Counted from the first letter of the stretch, positions 26,049 to 35,652 are shown. The stretch: DNA of 64,000 nt from Citreimonas salinaria (GCF_900107235.1 NZ_FNPF01000001.1:434001-498000); one strand, 5' to 3'. The notes: generated by a model not told the origin, from the letters alone. A program made the numbers and translations.

Positions 26049-26769
26049 ACCGGCGTTCCCGTGCGGCTCAGGAACCAGTCCGACAGGGGCTGGTCGCCGC
26101 GGATCTCGCCGGTTTCGCCGCCGGCCAGGATCTCTCCGCGATGCAGGACGAGCAGGCGGTCGCTGTCGCGCACCTCGTCTGTCAGGTGCGTCGCCCACAG
26201 CACGCAAAGCCCGTCGTTCCGGGCGAGGTCGTGAACGTGCGCGGTGATGCCGGCGCGCGCGGCGGCGTCGAGGCCGACCGTCGGTTCGTCCAGCAGCAGG
26301 ACCTGCGGCTTGTGCAGCAGGGCGCGGGCCAGCTCGGTCCGGCGGCGGTGGCCGCCGTTCAGCGCGCGAACCTTCTCGTCGGCGCGTTCGAGCATGTCGA
26401 GGCGGGCCAGCGCGGCCTCGATCTGTGCCGGGACCACGCGGCGGGGCAGGCCGTGCAGCGCCGCGAAGTATGACAGGTTCTGGCGCACGCTGAGGTCGAG
26501 GTCGAGCGTCGGCTGCTGGAAGACGACGCCGAGATCGGCCAGCGCCTTGCGCGGGGCCCGGCGCAGGTCGCGTGCCCGGCGACCGAGATGCGACCCTCGG
26601 GCGAAACCAGAAGCCGCGTCAGCAGCGAGACCAGCGTCGACTTTCCCGCTCCGTTTGGCCCCAGCAATGCGCAGAAACGCCCCGGCGCCAAGTCGAACGA
26701 AACGCCCTTGAGCGCCTCCTTGGCACCGTGGCGGAACTTGAGGTTTTCCACGTGCAGGCCGGGGGGCAT
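26045..26769 (-). pseudogene. ABC exporter ATPase, frameshifted
   Basis: From ATG 26769 the protein reads well through Walker A (GPNGAGKST) to ISVAGH. The frame then changes near 26560: DLRRAPRKALADLGVVFQQ, the Q-loop, LNGGHRRR signature and Walker B (VLLLDEP) follow in another frame to the stop at 26045. The signature has Asn in place of the usual Ser. Without frame restoration no functional nucleotide-binding domain is made. Product would have partnered the permease. Confidence 0.82.
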
Positions 26770-27014
26770 CGGTGGGCTCGGATCTGGAACGGAACAAAGG
26801 CGAGGATGGAGGGGGGGGCGTGCCGGATGCAAGCGGCGCGCGCCCGCCGCCGGGCCGACTTTCGGAGGTATCCTGGCACGGGATGCGCGGGGAAGGAAAG
26901 CGCCCGGCGCTCGCGGCGCCTAAGACTAAGCGCTGAATTGTCGGAACGCTGCCGTCTTGGGAGAATGATCCCGGGCGCCACGCGGAAGAGGCGCCGACAA
27001 CGGGAGGAACGACC

Positions 27015-27644
27015 ATGGGACTACTGGACATCTTCTCCAGAAGCGACGCAGGCAAGGCCGCTGCGCCGAAGTACACGCATGTCAAGATTCACCCCCAGGT
27101 GGACAACGGCATCCCGCCGAAAAAGCCCGGCTTCAGCGGCGGCACGCTGAAGTGCAAGTGCACCAGCAGCCCCGTGGTCGTGGAGGTCGATGCGCAGACG
27201 GCGCACAATCACGTCTGCGGCAGCACCAAGTGCTGGAAGCCGAAGGGCGCGATATTCAGCCAGATCGCGGTCGTCCCGCGCGACAAGGTCCATGTGAAGG
27301 AAAACGCCGAGAAGCTGCACGTCGTGGATCCGTCGGCCGCGATTCAGCGTCACGCCTGCCGGGATTGCGGCGTGCACATGCTGGGCCGGATCGAGGACAC
27401 CAACCATCCGTTTCACGGGCTCGACTTCGTGCACACCGAACTGTCCCCGCAAAAGGGCTGAGCGGCACCGACCTTCGCGGCCTTCGTGTCCTCGATCATC
27501 GAATCTCGTGTCGAGCCATCCCGGATGGATGAAATCCGCGGTCGCCTGACGGAGCTGGGGCTAGAACCCTATGATTGCCTTTCGCCGCCGCTGATTGACG
27601 TGATCGCGAAGCATGTGGCCAAGCAAAAAGCCGCCGCTGCCTGA
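27015..27644 (+). pseudogene. gfa: Glutathione-dependent formaldehyde-activating enzyme, truncated
   Basis: Gfa speeds formation of S-hydroxymethylglutathione. The frame stops at TGA 27459-27461 (GGC TGA GCG, probably a former Trp codon), but in-frame Gfa sequence continues ([15 protein letters not shown], then YDCLSPPL) to TGA 27642-27644. Zinc ligands C47, C49, C115, C118 align with Paracoccus C31, C33, C99, C102. For the catalytic zinc, C68 and C73 are present but the middle ligand (Paracoccus C54) is S70. Thus there is a nonsense codon and a lost ligand. RBS GGGAGGA is intact. Confidence 0.85.
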
Positions 27645-27699
27645 GCGACCGAGGGCGGACCCGTATACGACCGGCGAAGATGTTGCTGTGACCGAAGTC

Positions 27700-27720
27700 G
27701 CGGCCTTGCGCAAAGGCCGC
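27700..27720. terminator. Hairpin downstream of gfa
   Basis: Stem GCGGCCTT / AAGGCCGC around GCGCA, 55 bases past the ancestral gfa stop. There is no T-run. It is a likely transcript end before the LuxR regulator promoter. Confidence 0.45.
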
Positions 27721-27861
27721 AGGCGCCGCCGCGTCGTACGCGCCCGCGCGCCTTGGACGATGTTCCGCGCCCCGGGGCGGCAAGGACAGGCCGAGGCTGT
27801 AATGCGTCACTGTTGCAATACATCCCAGCTTGGATAGCCTTCCCGCAGGGGAGGAACTGAA

Positions 27862-28587
27862 ATGCAACATTTCAAGGTGAACGGGCCAACCGAGTCGATC
27901 TCGTCCGTCCTGATCGTTGACGATCACCCGCTCTACAGCGATGCCTTGGCGGGTGCTCTGGAAGGCGTGTTCCGTCCGTGCCGGATCGAGAAGGTCGGCT
28001 CTCTTGGTGCCGCCATCGAGGCGCTGGATGCCGGATTCGAGCCGGACCTGATCATGTTCGATCTGAAGCTTCCCGACGTGAACGGCATCTCCGGCTTCGT
28101 CGCGCTCAGGGCCCGCGTGCCGGACACGCCGATCCTGGTGATATCGTCCCTGACCTCGCGAACGCTGGTCGAGGCGCTGATGCAGAAAGGCTGTGCCGGG
28201 TTCTTGCCGAAAGATGCGCCGGTCGAGGAGCTCCAGACCGTGCTGGCCGAGATCGCCAAGGGTCGTAAGCACGTGCCGAGCGACTACCGGAGCAAGGCGC
28301 CGATCGGTGTTCAGGACAGCGCACCTGAAAACGTGCATCAGAACCTGGCGTCGTTGACGCCTCAGCAGCAGAAGGTCATGCAGCTGATCTGTGACGGTAA
28401 GCCGAACAAGCAGATCGCCTACGAGCTGGACTTGGCCGAGGCCACGGTGAAGGCGCACATCACGGCGTTGCTGCGGCGGTTAGGCGTGCGGAACCGCACC
28501 CAGGCCGCTCTGATGGTCGAGGCCACGCGCCAGGAGGCGTTCGGCGGCGAGGAGGAGCCGGAAGCCCGCAGCTTCCTGAGACGATAG
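27862..28587 (+). CDS. LuxR/NarL-type response regulator (FlhR/AgmR-like)
   Basis: A 241-residue regulator with receiver domain (DDH near 20-22, phosphoacceptor Asp in LIMFDLKLPD, Lys in FLPKDAP) and a C-terminal LuxR HTH (LTPQQQKVMQLICDGKPNKQ, then EATVKAHITALLRRLGV). RBS GGGGAGGA lies upstream. It is followed by a FIST-domain protein and a hybrid kinase. Regulators of this type control formaldehyde and alcohol oxidation in Paracoccus (FlhRS) and Pseudomonas (ErbR/AgmR). Confidence 0.9.
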   Translation: MQHFKVNGPTESISSVLIVDDHPLYSDALAGALEGVFRPCRIEKVGSLGAAIEALDAGFEPDLIMFDLKLPDVNGISGFVALRARVPDTPILVISSLTSRTLVEALMQKGCAGFLPKDAPVEELQTVLAEIAKGRKHVPSDYRSKAPIGVQDSAPENVHQNLASLTPQQQKVMQLICDGKPNKQIAYELDLAEATVKAHITALLRRLGVRNRTQAALMVEATRQEAFGGEEEPEARSFLRR

Positions 28588-28591
28588 GCCG

Positions 28592-29758
28592 ATGCGCGAT
28601 GCCGAATATGACGACGGTTGCCCGCGCCATGTGAGCGTGGCGCAGTCGTTCTCGCGCGACGCGGAGACCGCCGCACGCGAAGCCTGTGCGCAGATCGATC
28701 CCGGGGACGTCTGCTTCGTCCTGGCCTTCGTTCCGGACGGTCTGGATTGCGATGTGCTTGCCGGGGCGCTTGGCCGTGAGCTGGACGGAGTGCCCGTGTT
28801 CGGGTGCACGACGGCAGGGCAGATCACGGCCGACGGCTACCAGAACGAGGCGCTGCTGCTGATCGGTTTCCGCCGGGAACACTTCCGCTGCGCGTCGACG
28901 CTCATCGAGCCGCTCAAGCCGCTGTCGATCGCCGCGATCATGGAACAGGTGCGCGAGGCGAATACGCGGTTCACGCATACGGCGGGCTGGAGCCGACTGG
29001 CCCTGGTCTTTGCCGACGGGCTGTCCAAGCAGGAGGATCTTCTGGCCTCGGTCCTGGAAACGATGCTGGAGGGCACTCCCGTCTTCGGCGGCTCGGCCGC
29101 TGACGGACTGAACTTCCGGCGCACCCGCATCCTTCGGAACGGCGCTTTCCACGACAACGCCGCGCTGTTGCTGCTGATCGAGACGAACCTGCGCTACCAG
29201 GGGCTCAGCTTCGACCACTTCCTGCCGGAGGGGCGCGAGCTGGTGATCACCGCCGCCAATACCGAAGAGCGCCTGGTCCATGAGATCAACGGCGCCTCTG
29301 CGGCGCAGGAATTCGCGCGTCTGGTCGGATGCGCGGTCGAGGACCTGTCACCCCAGGTTTTCGCCGAGAACCCGATGCTGGTCCGCCACAACGGCAACCA
29401 CTATGTCCGCGCGGTCAGCGACGTGCGCGAGGCACAGACGCTGTCCTTCCTCGCCGCCATCGACGAGGGACTGGTCATGGTTCTGGGGCGCGGGAAGGCG
29501 ATCATCGAGACGCTGGACTTCGAACTCGACGCGCGCGACCCGGCGGGCGAGAAACCGGATTTCATCCTGGGATTCGACTGTGTCCTGCGCCGGCTGGAAA
29601 TCGAACAGAAACAGCTTGGCGCCGCGGCCAGCGAGGTATTCCGCAGACGGCGTGTCTTCGGCTTCAACACGTATGGCGAGCAGCATTGCGGGATGCACAT
29701 GAACCAGACCTTCGTGGGCGTCGCCTTCTTCGATCCCGACAGGAGCCGGTTGCATTGA
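28592..29758 (+). CDS. FIST-domain signalling protein (NosP-like)
   Basis: A 388-residue protein with FIST N (about 40-225, including VFGCTTAGQI and VFGGSAADGL) and FIST C domains (FGFNTYGEQHCGMHMNQTFV near the end). It is four bases after the response-regulator stop and coupled to the kinase, whose TTG overlaps its stop. In Pseudomonas the FIST protein NosP is a heme NO sensor that modulates the adjacent kinase NahK. A similar sensor-kinase pairing is inferred here. Confidence 0.88.
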   Translation: MRDAEYDDGCPRHVSVAQSFSRDAETAAREACAQIDPGDVCFVLAFVPDGLDCDVLAGALGRELDGVPVFGCTTAGQITADGYQNEALLLIGFRREHFRCASTLIEPLKPLSIAAIMEQVREANTRFTHTAGWSRLALVFADGLSKQEDLLASVLETMLEGTPVFGGSAADGLNFRRTRILRNGAFHDNAALLLLIETNLRYQGLSFDHFLPEGRELVITAANTEERLVHEINGASAAQEFARLVGCAVEDLSPQVFAENPMLVRHNGNHYVRAVSDVREAQTLSFLAAIDEGLVMVLGRGKAIIETLDFELDARDPAGEKPDFILGFDCVLRRLEIEQKQLGAAASEVFRRRRVFGFNTYGEQHCGMHMNQTFVGVAFFDPDRSRLH

Positions 29759-32016
29759 GCCTGATCGACCCAACGGAACCGATGGAGGTCCAGCTCGCGC
29801 GGCAGGGCAAGATCATCGAGGCACTAGTTCGGCGGGCAACGCGCGAGAACGACGTTGGTCAGAACGCCTACAGCGCGTTTCAATCCGCGATGGAGTTGCA
29901 GACGCGGGTCGCCGCCCGCGACCGGGATCTGGCCCGTGCGACGACCGAACTGGAAAGCGTGCGGGTCGAGCGCGAACGCACGCGCAAGAACCTCGACCAG
30001 GCGCTTTCGGCGATGGGCGAAGGCTTCGCGCTGTTCGCAAATGCGCAGCTGGACGTCTGCAACGACCTGTTCCTGAACCTGCTGCCCGACATCTCAGGCC
30101 GCGTGGTGCAGGGCATCGCGCTGTCCGATTACGTCGACCTCGTGAACCAAAGCCGGCACGTCGTGTCCATCGACCGGCGGATCGAGCCGGTCGAAGACGG
30201 CGTACCGTCGCTGTCCTCCGTGCTCGAGCTGACAGATGACCGCTGGTACCAGGTCGCGATGCAGCGCACATCGCCCGACAGCATGGTCCTGCTGCTGACC
30301 GAGATCACCGCCATCGTGCGGCGGAACCGCTCCGAGAAGGAGCACCTGATCGACAAGCAGGCCGCCTACCTCCAAGCGATGTTCGAGAACATGACCTCGG
30401 GGATGTGCAGCTTTTCCGCGGCGGGCGATCTGGTCATCCACAACAAGCGGTTCCGCCAGATGACCGGGCTTTCCTTCACCGCGCTGCAGAAGAGGATCAC
30501 GCTCACCCAGCTTCTGCGGTTGCTTTCCAGCAGGGGCTACATCGCCGAAGGGCCGCTGCAGCAAGTCGATGCCTGGCGCGTCGAGCTGACGCGGGAAGGA
30601 CACCTGCGCCGCCAGGTGCGCAACCATTCAGGCGAGGTCTTCGATCTGCAAGCCAACATGCTGCCCGACGGCGGTTTCCTGATCGAGCTGAAGGACATCA
30701 CGCTGGAGATCCGCGCAACCGAGACGCTGGAAGGCAGGGTGAAGGAGCGCACTCTGGAGTTGACCAGGACCAACGAGCGCCTGACCCAGCAATACGAGGC
30801 CAAGGCCCGCGTCGAGGAAGAGCTGCGCCTTGCCAAAGAGCGTGCCGAGGCGGCGGTGTCGTCGAAGACGCGGTTCCTCGCGGCGGCGAGCCACGACCTG
30901 CTGCAGCCGATCAATGCCGCCAAACTGCTGATCGCGACGCTTCGGCAGAATGCCGACGGAACCGATTTCGCGCCGATGATCGACCGGCTGAAAGGCGCGT
31001 TCTCGTCGATGGAGCAGCTACTGCGCGCGCTGCTGGACATCTCGCGGCTCGACAGCGCCGAGCAGGACGCGGTCAACCCGGCGGTGCTTTGCCTCGGGCA
31101 CGTCATGCAGACGGTGTTCGAGGATCAGATGCCGCTGGCGCAGGAAAGGGGTGTCGATCTGCGGATGGTGCCCTGCATGGCCGAGGTGCGCTCTGACCCG
31201 GTCTATCTGCGTCGTTCTGTTCAGAACCTTGTCGTGAACGCGATCCAGTATTCGCGACCGGGCGGGCGCGTGTTGCTGGGCTGCCGCCGCAGCGAAGACC
31301 GGGTCGTGCTGCAGGTCTGGGACACCGGGATCGGCATCGGCGAAGCCGACCAGAGTCGCATCTTCGACGAATTCGCCCGCGCCGGGAACGTGCCGGCCGG
31401 ATCGGGGGTTGGACTGGGTCTGTCGATCGTCGAGCGCACTTGCCGGCACCTGGGTCATCGCCTGTGGATGTCCTCGGAAATCGGCGTCGGATCCGTCTTC
31501 TGCATCGAATTTGAAACCGTCGGCCGCGCCGAACCTGCCAGGGACGACCTGCAGCCGCCGACGGTTTCCGGCAATTTCCTGGCGGAACATATCGCGATGG
31601 TGGTCGAGAACGACGAGGACGTGCTCTTCGCGACGACGCAGACGCTTCAGGCCTGGGGGGCGGCGGTGCTGGCAGCGAGATCCACCGACGAGGCGTTGCG
31701 CCACGTGCGCGACATAAGCATGCCGCCGGACATCGTGCTGGTCGACTACCAGCTCGACAACGGCGACACCGGCCTTGACGCGATCCGGCGCATCCGCGCC
31801 GCGACGCACACGCACGTGCCCGCCATCATGATCACGGCGGACCGCCGCGAGGCCCTGCTGCGCGCCGGCAGCGAAGAGGATTTCGTGGTGATGACCAAGC
31901 CCGTCCGGCTGTCGCGCCTGCGGCCCCTGATCGAGTGGAAGCTCAGCGAAAGTGCCGCAGCGATTGCGCCGAAAGTCGACGGTGACACCGGGGATCGAGT
32001 CCCTAGAGTCGACTGA
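29755..32016 (+). CDS. Hybrid sensor histidine kinase (NahK/ErcS'/FlhS-like)
   Basis: A 753-residue soluble hybrid kinase: N-terminal coiled coil, two PAS-like regions (about 75-190 and 210-320), a second coiled coil, a HisKA domain with the distinctive H-box ASHDLLQPINAAKL, N-box LVVNAIQYS, G-boxes DTGIGIG and GSGVGLGLS, and a C-terminal receiver (Asp in VLVDYQLDNG, Lys in VMTKPVRL). The TTG start overlaps the FIST stop; AGGAG is upstream. The HDLLQP H-box is that of NahK-type kinases. It probably phosphorylates the LuxR regulator of the same operon. Confidence 0.88.
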   Translation: MSLIDPTEPMEVQLARQGKIIEALVRRATRENDVGQNAYSAFQSAMELQTRVAARDRDLARATTELESVRVERERTRKNLDQALSAMGEGFALFANAQLDVCNDLFLNLLPDISGRVVQGIALSDYVDLVNQSRHVVSIDRRIEPVEDGVPSLSSVLELTDDRWYQVAMQRTSPDSMVLLLTEITAIVRRNRSEKEHLIDKQAAYLQAMFENMTSGMCSFSAAGDLVIHNKRFRQMTGLSFTALQKRITLTQLLRLLSSRGYIAEGPLQQVDAWRVELTREGHLRRQVRNHSGEVFDLQANMLPDGGFLIELKDITLEIRATETLEGRVKERTLELTRTNERLTQQYEAKARVEEELRLAKERAEAAVSSKTRFLAAASHDLLQPINAAKLLIATLRQNADGTDFAPMIDRLKGAFSSMEQLLRALLDISRLDSAEQDAVNPAVLCLGHVMQTVFEDQMPLAQERGVDLRMVPCMAEVRSDPVYLRRSVQNLVVNAIQYSRPGGRVLLGCRRSEDRVVLQVWDTGIGIGEADQSRIFDEFARAGNVPAGSGVGLGLSIVERTCRHLGHRLWMSSEIGVGSVFCIEFETVGRAEPARDDLQPPTVSGNFLAEHIAMVVENDEDVLFATTQTLQAWGAAVLAARSTDEALRHVRDISMPPDIVLVDYQLDNGDTGLDAIRRIRAATHTHVPAIMITADRREALLRAGSEEDFVVMTKPVRLSRLRPLIEWKLSESAAAIAPKVDGDTGDRVPRVD

Positions 32017-32031
32017 GGGAGGAACCATTCA

Positions 32032-32701
32032 ATGCGAAACGCTCTGACTGCGACGGCTGTCGCGCTGTGCCTGGCGACCCCGCTGCCCGCCTTGGCGGCG
32101 AGCGGTGAGGAAACCTACGATCTGCTGTTCCGCGGGGGGCACGCTGGACGCGGTTCCCATGGATCAGGCGCTGGTCTATCGGCGCGAGGTCGAGAGCCGG
32201 CTCAAGCCTGAAGCGGCAGAGCGCGATACCGGCAGCGTGGTGCTGGACATCCGGGAAGGTGACGCGCCGATGGCCGATCTCCGGTTCCGGCAGGACGACA
32301 AGTACCGCGGCCTCGGCAGCTTTCCGGCCAGCGTCGGCAATCCGATGATCATGTATTTCTACGAATCCGTGGTGCGGGACATGGCCGAAGCGGCGGGCGG
32401 AAGCCCGTTCTACATCCGCAACCGCGTGAAGGATGCGTTGGTCCAGCCATCCGACATCGTCGAGGGAGAGGCGGCGGTCGATGGCCGGACGGTCGAGACC
32501 CGCACGATCACCCTGCACCCCTTCCACGGCGATCCGAATGCCGACCGGATGCAAGGTTTCGGCGATCTCGCCCTGACGGTGACCATGTCGGAAGAGGTGC
32601 CCGGCTGGTATCTCAGCCTCGTCGCCGAAGCGCCGGGTGAGGACGCGCCGGTCTACCGCTCGGCCATCACGTTCGAGTCTCTGCAGGAGGAGGCGCAATG
32701 A
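32032..32701 (+). pseudogene. Exported protein of C1 cluster, frameshifted
   Basis: ATG 32032 with GAGGGAGG encodes a signal peptide (MRNALTATAVALCLA, ending ALAAS) and continues to DLLFRGG. There a run of six G shifts the frame. With five G the protein continues TLDAVPMDQALVYRREVES to the stop at 32701, giving about 222 residues. The mature part is rich in acidic residues and unlike any family I recognise. The inserted G in a homopolymer could be a sequencing error. Confidence 0.7.
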
Positions 32702-33129
32702 CGCGGTTTGCGGCAGCTGCGCTTTTGCTGGCGTTACCCTGCGCGGCGCAGGCGCAGGACGCGGCGCAGCGCTACAACGACTATCCGACCGCGGCGCGGG
32801 CGGATTACGTCTTTGGCTGCATGGCGACCAACGGCAACAGCCGCGAGGTTCTGATCCGGTGCAGTTGCTCGATCGACGAGATCGCGTCGATCCTGCCCTA
32901 CGTGCAGTATCTCGAGGCCGAGACCGTGCTTTCGATGCGGCGCGTCGGGGGCGAACGGATGGCCGTCTTCAACAGCGCAGTCGCCGCCGAGACCCTCGTC
33001 GCCGACCTGCGTCGCGCGCAGGCCGAGGCCGAGCTGGTCTGCTTCTGGATCAGCCCTGCTTCGGTTATCCTTGGACATCCTCGGAAAGGACCTGCTCGAA
33101 CCGGTTGCCGTCGGTATTCGTGGCCCTGA
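32698..33129 (+). CDS. Small exported protein with CxC motif
   Basis: A 143-residue protein with a signal peptide (MTRFAAAALLLALPCAAQA) and a mature part containing GCMATNG and RCSCSID. It is coupled to the preceding gene by a four-base overlap. Its last 65 bases are antisense to the end of the SoxYZ-like gene and code for Arg/Gly-rich sequence, so the natural stop (just after ELVCF) may have been lost by a TGA-to-TGG type change. Function unknown; it is a conserved-looking member of the quinoprotein cluster. Confidence 0.65.
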   Translation: MTRFAAAALLLALPCAAQAQDAAQRYNDYPTAARADYVFGCMATNGNSREVLIRCSCSIDEIASILPYVQYLEAETVLSMRRVGGERMAVFNSAVAAETLVADLRRAQAEAELVCFWISPASVILGHPRKGPARTGCRRYSWP

Positions 33130-33871
33130 CCGTCAGCGTGGGCGCGCCGTTGTCGTCGTAGGCGAAACGGAAGACCGGGTTCTCCGAGATCGAGATGCCG
33201 CCCTCCATCGTGAACAGGCGGTCGTCGCCCTGCCAGACTTCCAAGTGATCGATGAAATGCGCCGGGATGAAAAGCTGCGTGATCTGGTCGCGCTGCAGCC
33301 CGGAATAGTTCGGATGCCGCAGCATGATCTGCGCCTCGGGCCGCGGCGTGGACATCTGCGCCTCGCCGAACACGCGCAGCTTCATCTGCCCCATGTTCGC
33401 CAGTGCCACCTGCGGGTCGCGCCTCGCCGGGGCCGAACACCCGCCCGACGCCTTGACGAAGCGGCCCGACATGAACAGCCCGTCGGGAGTGTCGGCGATG
33501 ACGCGGACGTTCGAATACTGGTTCACCCGGACGCGCAATTCGAAATCGATCGGTGCCATCGCCTCGGCGAACGTCAGTTCGGCCGCCACGGGGGCGGGGT
33601 TCTCGTCGATGACGATGGTCGCCTTCTCGATTCGGGCGGAAGGGTCGACCTGGCGCAGGATGATCGGCACGGTGGCGGCGTCGTTCGCGCGGTAGGGCGC
33701 GTCGAGCGCCAACGGGCTGTCCGCGTCCGACAGCGCCCGGTCGCCGATCACGTCGAACTCCAGCGATTGCCACGTGGCGCTTTCGGTCAACGGGTTCTCG
33801 ACTGTCCCGTCCGCGAAGGCCGGTGCGTTCAGCAGGGCAAGCGCCCCTGCGAGTACGAGCGTGCGGGCCAT
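33065..33871 (-). CDS. Quinoprotein-associated SoxYZ-like carrier protein
   Basis: A 268-residue exported protein (signal peptide about 1-20, ending AFA) fusing SoxY-like and SoxZ-like parts. The SoxY-type carrier Cys lies in KASGGCSAP (about residue 145), and the SoxZ-like half contains LRHPNYSGLQRD. In quinoprotein alcohol dehydrogenase clusters this protein accompanies relay-system metallohydrolases. Here it is intact while the divergent metallohydrolase is frameshifted. RBS AGGAGGAG lies upstream. Confidence 0.85.
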   Translation of the reverse strand: MARTLVLAGALALLNAPAFADGTVENPLTESATWQSLEFDVIGDRALSDADSPLALDAPYRANDAATVPIILRQVDPSARIEKATIVIDENPAPVAAELTFAEAMAPIDFELRVRVNQYSNVRVIADTPDGLFMSGRFVKASGGCSAPARRDPQVALANMGQMKLRVFGEAQMSTPRPEAQIMLRHPNYSGLQRDQITQLFIPAHFIDHLEVWQGDDRLFTMEGGISISENPVFRFAYDDNGAPTLTVRATNTDGNRFEQVLSEDVQG

Positions 33872-33992
33872 GCCGTCTCCTCCTGCGTGGGGTGCGGGGA
33901 TGGTGCCATGGCGGAACGCGTGCGGATACCTCGCATAAAGTCGGTGTGGCCTTGGCCGCCGTCTCTGGCACGCTGGCAGCAGGAGAAATGGG

Positions 33993-35035
33993 ATGTTCGA
34001 GGCGATCATCGTGCTGTGTCTGACCGGGGCGGACGGCCCATGCCGGGATGTGCTTCTGCCGGGCTACGAGGCGTCGGACAGGGCGTCGTGCGAGACGGCG
34101 CTTGACCGGCAATTCCCTGATCTGACGGCATTCGTCGCGTTGCGTGTGGCCGCCGCGCCGCATTGCCGACCGGCGGCCGAGGCGCTGCCGATGGTGGCGG
34201 TTGCTGAGGGCGTTCACGTGCACCGGGGCTTTGTGGAGGAGCCGGACGGACGGAATCGCGGTGACGTGGCCAATCTCGGGCTCGTGATCGGCGGCGCCTC
34301 GGTCGCGGTCATCGACAGCGGCTCGGCCCGGTGGATGGGCGAGGCAGCCTGGCGCGCGATTCGCAACCTGACGGACCTGCCCGTCAGCCACGTGATCCTG
34401 ACGCACATGCACCCCGACCACGTCTTCGGCGCGAGCGTCTTCGAGATGGCGGGGGCGGACGTGGTCGGTCACGCGCGGCTGCCGCGCGCGCTGGCCGAGC
34501 GGCAAGGGAACTATCTCGAAAGCCTCGGCCGCCTGATCGGGCCCCAGGCTCTGCTGGCGACCCGCGCGCCGGGGATCACGCGGACGGTGGACGGCGAAGA
34601 CCTGATCGACCTTGGTAACCGCGTGCTTGACCTGCGCGCCTGGCCCGCCGCGCATACCGGCACCGACCTGACCGTGTTCGACCGGCAGACAGGCACGCTG
34701 TTCGCCGGGACTTGGTGTTCGACGCCCACACGCCCGCGCTCGACGGCAGTCTGCGCGGCTGGCAGGCGGTGCTGGAGGAGTTGCAGGCGCAGGACGTCCA
34801 GCGGGTGGTGCCCGGTCATGGCGCGGCGGCTCTGCCCTGGCCCGAGGGGGCCGAGCCGCTGGCGCGCTATCTCAAGACGCTGGCCAGCGACACGCGCGCG
34901 GCGATCGCGGCGGGCGAGCGCCTAGGCGACGCGGTCACACACATCGCCGAAAGCGAGCGGCCGCACTGGCAGCTTTTCGACGCCTACAACCCGCGCAACG
35001 CGACCGTCGCCTATACCGAGCTGGAATGGGAGTGA
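33993..35035 (+). pseudogene. Quinoprotein relay-type zinc metallohydrolase, frameshifted
   Basis: MBL-fold protein. The first motif THMHPDHVFGAS (HxHxDH complete) is followed by AAHTGTDLTVFD and then LFAG. At about 34713 the frame shifts: the expected GDLVFDAHTPALDG and VVPGHG continue in another frame to TGA 35035. One missing G in the GGG run before ACTTGG explains it, and the affected codon is the metal-bridging Asp. It is divergent from the SoxYZ-like gene. Homopolymer position means a sequencing error must be excluded. Confidence 0.78.
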
Positions 35036-35652
35036 TCCGCCTTCGTCGATCTCGGCCTGAAGCAGCTGCGCGATGGCGTAGATCCGCTTTTCCAGAAGGG
35101 TCGGCGTCTCGCACAGGTAGGTGATGGATTGCTGGCGGTCGGAATAGATCGTCTGGTCCCAGTCGATCTGTTCCTCGAGGTCGTCGACCTTGTCGAAGTC
35201 CGGATCGTCCTTCTCCATCTCGACAACCATGTCCTGGCGCGCAGCCTCGATCTGCGCGGCGACGCCGATCTGGCTGGTCGAGAATTCGGCGATGCCGTCT
35301 ATGATCCGCGTGCGGCGGCGCGACAGCCTGTCGAAGACGCCTTCGAAGACCAGGCCCATAGTCGCGGCGTCGCCGCCATGCGTCTCGGCGAAGGCGGCGA
35401 TGTCGGGCGCCAGAGCCTCGGGTTCGATCCGGCGGACCGCCAGCTTGCCGGCGAGCTCCTCTATCGCGTCGCTCAGCGCAGCGTCGGCGGGCACTTTCTC
35501 GGGGATTGGGTGCGGCCACATCAGGCCAATCGAAAGCCTTTCCACCTTGCGCTGGATGCAGGGCCACGTGGGGTCGGAAAATCGGCGGACAGGGCCATGC
35601 CCGGCAAAGCAAGCCAAAGCAGCGCGGCGGCCGCCATTTCGCGCGTCTTCAT
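34922..35652 (-). pseudogene. Exported helical protein of C1 cluster, frameshifted
   Basis: ATG 35652 encodes a signal peptide ([23 protein letters not shown]), then DFPTP. The body ([20 protein letters not shown], then a long acidic helical region) is in another frame, the shift lying at about 35570-35574 in a CCCC run. The C-terminal frame runs antisense into the metallohydrolase gene to 34922, so the natural end is uncertain. The mature protein has no recognised family; it looks all-helical with charged repeats around [16 protein letters not shown]. Confidence 0.65.

Noticed and set aside
33065-33129. Functional antisense overlap between the CxC protein gene and the SoxYZ-like gene
   Set aside because: The overlapping tail is Arg/Gly-rich with no conserved look; simple loss of the stop codon is more likely than designed overlap.
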